A stretch of 64,000 bases of DNA from Desulfobacteraceae bacterium Eth-SRB1. Lineage in GTDB: Bacteria > Desulfobacterota > Desulfobacteria > Desulfobacterales > ETH-SRB1. The position numbers and the translations under genes are program-made. This document shows, piece after piece, positions 58,754 to 64,000 of the stretch. The stretch spans positions 1,042,790 to 1,106,789 of the forward strand of contig RPGP01000001.1 in NCBI GenBank assembly GCA_004193555.1, given 5' to 3'. The notes below the pieces were generated by a model, which worked only from the letters and a program-made list of their open reading frames with translations, searched no databases and had not been told where the DNA came from. How positions within the stretch are numbered: the stretch's first letter is position 1; each line of letters opens with the position of its first letter.

Positions 58754-60288
58754 AATGCTTCCGGTGAAATTACAGGATGAGCTTTTAAGTATTCCAGCCT
58801 GTTCAGCCCGTTAATATATGCTTTTGCGCTGGCTGTGATGATGTCAGGGTCAGCCCCTCTGCCAAGGGAAATAAGCCCATCTTCATTTAAGCGCACAGTT
58901 ACCTCGCCCTGTGCATCTGTGCCGCCGGTCAGGGCGCTTACTGAAAACCTTAAAAGTTCCGATCCCGTCCCGGTGAGTTTTGCTATTGTATTAAAAGCCG
59001 CATCAATCGGGCCGTTTCCATAACCAGCGCCCTGCGCAGACCGGCCATTTATCGTAAGCTTAACACTCGCCATGGGAAGAACCGTTGTCCCGCTTATCAC
59101 GTGCAAATATTCCAGGCAAAAAATGTCGGTAGTCCGAAGGATACCTTCAGTGACAATAACTTCAAGGTCCTCATCAGTAATGGTCTTTTTCTTGTCAGCA
59201 AGCTCTTTGAATTTTTTAAAGACAAGTTGTAATTCTTCGTCTGAAAGATCGTATCCCAAATCCTTTAAATGTGAGCGCAGGGCGTGTCTTCCTGAATGTT
59301 TGCCCAATACAAGCTTGCTGGCGCTGAGACCTATGGTATCAGGCTTCATAATCTCATATGTCATGGGGTTTTTCAGCATACCATCCTGGTGAATACCGGC
59401 TTCATGCGCAAATGCGTTGGCTCCGACTATCGCCTTATTCGGCTGCACAATAATTCCTGTTATCATACTGACAAGCCGGCTTGTCGGATAAATCTGCTCG
59501 GTGTTAATACTGGTTGATAACGGGATATAATTGGGTCTTGTATGCAGAGCCATTACCATCTCTTCAAGAGATGTGTTTCCCGCCCTTTCTCCGATTCCGT
59601 TTATTGTAACTTCGGCCTGTCTTGCTCCGGCGCTTATTGCCGCGAGAGTATTGGCTGTGGCAAGGCCAAGATCGTTATGGCAGTGTATGCTCACAATTGC
59701 TTTGTGGATATTGGGTGTATGCGCCATGACATATTTAATAAGATCCGCAAATTCCTGTGGAATAGCATAGCCTACAGTATCAGGAATATTAATAGTTGTG
59801 GCGCCGGCCCCTATTACGGCCTCAAAAACCCTGCACAGAAAATCACGATCACTCCTTGATGCATCCTCCGCGGAAAATTCTATGCTGTCGGTAAAAGATT
59901 TGGCATATTTTACCGCTTCAACCGCCTTTTTTACAACCTCATCCCTTGTCATTCTCAGCTTGTAATCCATGTGGATATCTGATGTGGCAATAAAAGTATG
60001 AATTCGCGGTTTGGCGGCATTGCTGATAGCGCCCCAGGCACGCTCAATATCTTTCTTTGATGTTCGCGCCAGCGCGGCAATTTCTGTATTTTTCAACCTG
60101 CCGGCTATGCTGGAAACAGCTTCAAAATCTCCTTCAGATGCGGCAGGAAACCCGGCTTCCAGTACATCTACACCGAGTTTTTCCAGTTGCATTGCAATTC
60201 GCAGCTTTTCTGCGGCATTCATGCTTGCTCCCGGAGACTGCTCACCATCTCTTAAGGTAGTATCAAATATTATTACTCTCTCATTCAT
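58750..60288 (-). CDS. leuA: 2-isopropylmalate synthase
   Basis: The 512-residue protein has the HMGL-like TIM barrel with [18 protein letters not shown] (metal Asp and Arg), [19 protein letters not shown] (H-x-H metal site) and [20 protein letters not shown]. It has the C-terminal LeuA allosteric domain ([24 protein letters not shown]) for leucine feedback. It makes isopropylmalate from 2-ketoisovalerate and acetyl-CoA. The ATG at 60288 follows AAGAGGC. Last gene of the minus-strand BCAA group. Confidence 0.95.
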   Translation of the reverse strand: MNERVIIFDTTLRDGEQSPGASMNAAEKLRIAMQLEKLGVDVLEAGFPAASEGDFEAVSSIAGRLKNTEIAALARTSKKDIERAWGAISNAAKPRIHTFIATSDIHMDYKLRMTRDEVVKKAVEAVKYAKSFTDSIEFSAEDASRSDRDFLCRVFEAVIGAGATTINIPDTVGYAIPQEFADLIKYVMAHTPNIHKAIVSIHCHNDLGLATANTLAAISAGARQAEVTINGIGERAGNTSLEEMVMALHTRPNYIPLSTSINTEQIYPTSRLVSMITGIIVQPNKAIVGANAFAHEAGIHQDGMLKNPMTYEIMKPDTIGLSASKLVLGKHSGRHALRSHLKDLGYDLSDEELQLVFKKFKELADKKKTITDEDLEVIVTEGILRTTDIFCLEYLHVISGTTVLPMASVKLTINGRSAQGAGYGNGPIDAAFNTIAKLTGTGSELLRFSVSALTGGTDAQGEVTVRLNEDGLISLGRGADPDIITASAKAYINGLNRLEYLKAHPVISPEAL

Positions 60289-60339
60289 GATTTTGCCTCT
60301 TAATCCTTTAATGATCTTTCCCGTTCTGTAAGCATTCAC

Positions 60340-60621
60340 GGAACGTTGAAATTAGAAACTGGAAATTTGGCCTTCATGCTTTGTATCGGTTTACAGTTGT
60401 CGGTTCACAGTTCACGGTTATCCTAATAAACTATGCAACAACTAAAGCATTTTGGATGTTGATCTAACTCCTTGAATTAATAGTTTTAAAGCTTCAAAAG
60501 AGGGCTGCATAATTCTCTTATGCTTTTTGTCTTTTTCAACCGTGAACCGATAACTGTAAACCGTAAACATTCACCAACTCGTAAACTCGTTTCATCTCTC
60601 CCCAATTTCTATTTTCCGGTT
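60340..60621. repeat. Intergenic text-like repeats between leuA and cimA
   Basis: The region contains TGGAAATTTGG, CGGTTTACAGTTGTCGGTTC and, inverted, GTGAACCGATAACTGTAAAC and CAATTTCTATTTTCC words. These are the same families as in 1-331 and 37436-37585. No gene is present. Confidence 0.6.
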
Positions 60622-62244
60622 TCAAGTTTCAAGCCGTGAACGGCTACCACGTTTCTTAGCCAATTTATATTGAAAGCTGTCTGCCAGGGCTTGCCAGCTT
60701 GCCTCAATAATATCTTCCGACACTCCAACCGTACCCCAGATATGATCATGGTCACGTGATTCAATTAAAACGCGCACCCGGGCTCTTGTTCCTTCCCTTC
60801 CATCTATTACCCGCACCTTGAAATCAACAAGACGCATGGAATCAAGATCAGCCACATAAAATTTCTCCAGAGCCTTGCGCAAAGCATTGTCCAGAGCACT
60901 GACCGGGCCACGCCCTTCGGCAGCGGTGATTTCCTCCCTGTCGCCGACAGAAATTTTGATTGTAGCATGAGACGAACACGGACAATCTTTTTCCTTTTCA
61001 ATGTGAACCCTGAAAGATTTTAGTTCAAATAGAGGTTTGAACTGTTCGGTAAATTTTTCCATCATGATTTTGAAAGAGCCGTCAGCCAGATCAAACTGAT
61101 ATCCCTGCTGTTCCAGATGTTTTATCTCTGAAACGATCTTGCGGCTGTCAAACCGGCTTGTGTCAAGCTCGACTCCAAGTTCTTTGGCCTTGTATTCCAC
61201 ATTGCTTTTTCCTGAAAGATCGGAAATCAGGACACGGCGGCTGTTTCCCACTAATTCAGGATTCATATGTTCATATGCCTCCGGCGCCTTCATAATAGCG
61301 CTTACATGAATCCCTCCCTTATGTGCAAATGCGCTTTTGCCGACAAAAGGCCTTGAGCTTAATGGAATCATATTTGCAGTCTCGCTGATAAATCTTGAAA
61401 GTTTCTTAAGTTTTGCAAGGTTCTCCACGGACATACACGAACAATTCATTTTTAAACAGAGAATCGGGATAATTGAAGTAAGATCGGCATTGCCGCACCT
61501 TTCACCATATCCATTTATAGTGCCCTGAACCATAACAGCGCCTGTGTTCATCGCTGACAGGGAATTGGCAACAGCCAGACCGCAGTCGTTATGTGTGTGA
61601 ATGCCTATTTTAACAGGCAAACTATCTGTCTTGGTATTGTATTTGTCTGCAAGATCTTTTTGCACTTTATTTATGACAGCTTCAATTTCAAAAGGAAGGC
61701 TCCCCCCATTTGTGTCACAAAAAACAAGAGTCTCCGCACCGCCGTCAACAGCAGCGATCAATGTCCGCAATGCATAGTCAGGATTTGCCTTGTATCCGTC
61801 AAAAAAATGCTCGGCATCATATATAACCTCCCGGTTATTTGCTTTCAGATACTCGACACTCTCGCGTATCATTGCAAGGTTTTCCTGTAACGTATTGCTC
61901 ATTACCTGCTCAACATGAAGATCCCAGGTTTTTCCAAAAATTGTAACCGAAGGAGTGCCGCTTTCTATAAGGGCTATTAAATTTTTGTCGTCAGCAGCGT
62001 CAACACCAGGTCTGCGGGTAGAACCGAATGCCGTTATGCGGGCATTTTGAAATTTTAGCCTTTTGGCCATGTCAAAAAACTGCACATCCCTTGGATTGGA
62101 ACCGGGCCAGCCTCCCTCAATATAATGCACACCAATGTGATCAAGCTTCTTTGCAATTTCCAGCTTTTCTTCGGCAGTAAAGCTGATATTTTCTCCCTGT
62201 GTTCCATCTCTTAGGGTTGTATCATATAAAAGTATTGGTTCCAT
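60622..62244 (-). CDS. cimA: Citramalate synthase
   Basis: The 540-residue LeuA-related protein starts LYDTTLRDGTQGENISFTAEEKL and has HYIEGGWPGSNPRD, GIHTHNDCGLAVANSL and INGYGERCGNADLTSIIPIL. That pattern (EGGWPGSNP, GNADL) marks the CimA branch, which condenses pyruvate and acetyl-CoA to citramalate for threonine-independent isoleucine synthesis. The C-terminal part is the allosteric domain. It lies between leuA and ilvC in the same direction. Confidence 0.94.
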   Translation of the reverse strand: MEPILLYDTTLRDGTQGENISFTAEEKLEIAKKLDHIGVHYIEGGWPGSNPRDVQFFDMAKRLKFQNARITAFGSTRRPGVDAADDKNLIALIESGTPSVTIFGKTWDLHVEQVMSNTLQENLAMIRESVEYLKANNREVIYDAEHFFDGYKANPDYALRTLIAAVDGGAETLVFCDTNGGSLPFEIEAVINKVQKDLADKYNTKTDSLPVKIGIHTHNDCGLAVANSLSAMNTGAVMVQGTINGYGERCGNADLTSIIPILCLKMNCSCMSVENLAKLKKLSRFISETANMIPLSSRPFVGKSAFAHKGGIHVSAIMKAPEAYEHMNPELVGNSRRVLISDLSGKSNVEYKAKELGVELDTSRFDSRKIVSEIKHLEQQGYQFDLADGSFKIMMEKFTEQFKPLFELKSFRVHIEKEKDCPCSSHATIKISVGDREEITAAEGRGPVSALDNALRKALEKFYVADLDSMRLVDFKVRVIDGREGTRARVRVLIESRDHDHIWGTVGVSEDIIEASWQALADSFQYKLAKKRGSRSRLET

Positions 62245-62253
62245 AATGTGTCT

Positions 62254-62295
62254 CTTTCTCGTTGCTTGTTTCTCGTTGCTCTGATTTCTGACCTC
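62254..62295. repeat. Text-like repeat before cimA
   Basis: TTCTCGTTGCTTGTTTCTCG and GATTTCTGACCTCTC words, the reverse complement of those at 5213-5285 (AACGAG, GAGGTCAGA). Short and without a gene. Confidence 0.5.
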
Positions 62296-63348
62296 TCATT
62301 TTTTCCGCTTTTCGGGTCTTAAGGAGCGAACCGCCGCGCCGGCTCGCCACATTTCAGAATTTTTGATTATATCGAGTTCCTTTTGCAGTTTCTCCCGGTA
62401 ATCCGGTGCGCTGTTAACTTCAAGAACCCTTTTTGTTTCTTTGCCCGATCTGACACTTTCATAAAGCTCGTCAAAAACAGGCGCTACAGCTTCACGAAAC
62501 CTTGGCGCCCAGTCCAGAGCACCTCTCTGGGCCGTAGTGCTGCAGTTTGAAAACATCCAGTCCATGCCCTTTTCAGCTACAAGCCTGATCAGGCTCTGGG
62601 TAAGTTCCTCTACTGTCTCGTTAAATGATTCGCTTGGGCTGTGACCTTGTTTTCGAAGAATATTATATTGTGCGTCCATTACTCCTGCAAGACATCCCAT
62701 AAGCACTCCACGTTCTCCGGTAAGATCGCTGTAAACCTCATTTTTAAATGTAGTGGGGAAAAGATAGCCTGAGCCTATTGCGATCCCAAGCGCCAGCGTC
62801 CTTTCTTTTGCTTTGCCCGTATAATCCTGATGTACGGCAAAGCTGGAATTGATGCCGCTGCCGGCCAGAAAGTTGGTTCGTACGGTACGGCCGGATCCTT
62901 TTGGAGCAACCAGAATAACATCAATATTCTCCGGTGGCACAATACCGGTCTGGTCTTTATAAACAATGGAAAATCCATGCGAAAAATAGAGCGCATCACC
63001 ATCGTTTAAACATTTTTTTATCTCCGGCCATGTTGCTGTCTGTCCTGCATCAGAAAGCAGGAACTGAACAATTGTCCCCTGTTTTGCCGCTTCCTCAAGG
63101 GGAAAGAGAGTTTCGCCCGGCACAAAACCGTCTGCAACGGCACGATCCCACGATGAGCCGCCTTTTCGCTGCCCCACTATAACTCTGATACCGTTATCCC
63201 TCATATTTAAAGCCTGCCCAGGACCCTGAACACCGTAGCCTAATACAACGACAGTTTCATCCTTGAGTACTTCCCTGGCTTTTATTAAAGAAAATTCTTC
63301 AGATGTAACCACCTCTTCTACAACCCCGCCAAAATCTATTTTTGCCAT
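62296..63348 (-). CDS. ilvC: Ketol-acid reductoisomerase (NADP+)
   Basis: The 350-residue protein has the dinucleotide motif VVLGYGVQGPGQALNMRDNG (about 33-52), the VSHGFSIV-type segment (LYFSHGFSIVYKD), VAPKGSGRTVRTNF and the metal-binding SDLTGERGVLMGCLAG and E-x3-E residues of the helical domain. It converts acetolactate or acetohydroxybutyrate to the dihydroxy acids of valine and isoleucine synthesis. It is downstream of ilvN. Confidence 0.95.
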   Translation of the reverse strand: MAKIDFGGVVEEVVTSEEFSLIKAREVLKDETVVVLGYGVQGPGQALNMRDNGIRVIVGQRKGGSSWDRAVADGFVPGETLFPLEEAAKQGTIVQFLLSDAGQTATWPEIKKCLNDGDALYFSHGFSIVYKDQTGIVPPENIDVILVAPKGSGRTVRTNFLAGSGINSSFAVHQDYTGKAKERTLALGIAIGSGYLFPTTFKNEVYSDLTGERGVLMGCLAGVMDAQYNILRKQGHSPSESFNETVEELTQSLIRLVAEKGMDWMFSNCSTTAQRGALDWAPRFREAVAPVFDELYESVRSGKETKRVLEVNSAPDYREKLQKELDIIKNSEMWRAGAAVRSLRPEKRKK

Positions 63349-63651
63349 TTCATTCTCTCCAATTTATAATTATATTTTTGTAATATTTTAGCTTTATGCA
63401 AAAAACTTTTACCACAGAGATCACAGAGCACACAGAGTAAATTAATTTGTTTTTTTTATGTAAGATTTTAGATTTTTTGAAAAAAATTTCAACCTTGCGA
63501 ACCTGTTTTGAACCGCTCGACTCAGCAAAACTTGACTCTTTCAACGAAAACAGCAAAATTTTCAAGGTGCTAAATTGTTACGTTTTTTATCCTTCTGTTT
63601 CTCTGTAATCTCTGTGATTTCTGTGGTAAAAAATAGCTGCTTCTCCTGATT
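63349..63651. other. ilvN-ilvC intergenic region with inverted CACAGAG repeats
   Basis: ACCACAGAGATCACAGAGCA near 63411 and TCTGTAATCTCTGTGATTTC near 63602 are inverted copies of a widespread CACAGAG-type intergenic word and can pair over about 200 bases. No gene was found. A gap this large inside the ilvN-ilvC group suggests that ilvC has its own promoter. Confidence 0.55.
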
Positions 63652-64000
63652 CTATTTTGATTCCCGGAAAAGGGCGATAATACCCGTTTTGGCGATTTCC
63701 TTAATTCCTATCGGCTTCAGAAGATTCAAGATGGCAGTCATTTTGCCTTCATCTCCGGTAACCTCCAAAGTATAATGATCCTGCCCCACATCAACCACTT
63801 TACACCTGAAGATATCAACAATTCTAAGGATTTCGGCACGGCGTTCCGGCTTGGCCTGTACCTTGATAAGGGCCATCTCCCTTTGAACATAACTTGTTCC
63901 TGTAAGTGCGTATACCTTTATCACATTAATAAGCTTGTGAAGCTGTTTTATGATTTGCTCGACAATCTGAGTATCCGCTATAGTAATCATAGTAATCCTT
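63652..64000 (-). CDS. ilvN: Acetolactate synthase small (regulatory) subunit, partial
   Basis: The protein (RITMITIADTQIVEQIIKQL, HKLINVIKVYALTGTSYVQR, EMALIKVQAKPERRAEILRI) matches IlvN/IlvH from about residue 40 onward. The ACT-domain start of about 40 residues (VLVENEPGVLSRV type) lies beyond the window edge, and the frame is open up to base 64000. The subunit gives valine feedback and activates the catalytic subunit, which is expected further upstream outside this window. Confidence 0.93.
   Translation of the reverse strand, partial: RITMITIADTQIVEQIIKQLHKLINVIKVYALTGTSYVQREMALIKVQAKPERRAEILRIVDIFRCKVVDVGQDHYTLEVTGDEGKMTAILNLLKPIGIKEIAKTGIIALFRESK

Overview
The window looks like a chromosome segment of an anaerobic, probably sulfate-reducing Desulfobacterota bacterium. 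This is an inference from four things: the origin-type cluster rpmH-rnpA-yidD-yidC-jag-mnmE followed by a perfect parS site; a tiny UGA-containing (selenocysteine) UXX-star protein; a NuoEFG-like plus NfnAB-like electron-transfer cluster; and many short text-like intergenic repeats. No rRNA, tRNA or CRISPR array was recognised.

Layout. 0-7.3 kb: origin-proximal housekeeping genes, parS at 5190, and a three-gene unit (YkgJ-type Cys-cluster protein, unknown protein, PrmA-like methyltransferase). 7.3-31 kb: an accessory and defence island. It holds a GNAT gene, a ParE remnant, a decayed IS256-type element at a rearrangement junction with gene fragments, a FokI-type double adenine methyltransferase beside a broken endonuclease-like remnant, a run of genes with integron-cassette ends, a SIR2/STAND-like/TPR protein, and a type I restriction-modification operon (hsdM-hsdS-yhcG-hsdR-ygjP) whose hsdS is split by an IS21 element with a 5-bp target duplication. 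31.3-47.9 kb: mostly core metabolism (pyrF, uspA, LOG family, selenoprotein, glycosyltransferase, tag, DRTGG protein, purine phosphorylase, tatD, adenine deaminase, NuoEFG-like and NfnAB). 47.9-57.4 kb: a second accessory region with a DUF4143 ATPase, an inverted duplication of a lipoprotein cassette around an IS91-family remnant, a cassette-borne retron, and a string of toxin-antitoxin modules. 57.7-64 kb: pyrD, then on the minus strand ilvN(partial)-ilvC-cimA-leuA for branched-chain amino acids.

The most notable system is a retron at 52.69-54.73 kb. A nucleoside-deoxyribosyltransferase-like protein is followed by one open reading frame that joins a winged-helix-like domain to a retron reverse transcriptase. 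The msr-msd non-coding RNA (17-bp perfect a1/a2 arms at 53562 and 53740, an msr hairpin and a 21-bp msd stem) lies inside that frame, between the two domains. The whole unit is framed by GTTGGAC/GTCCAAC, exactly as in a mobile integron cassette. Three other complementary 7-mer pairs frame neighbouring or distant genes, so the window appears to carry two dispersed clusters of attC-like sites without any visible integrase.
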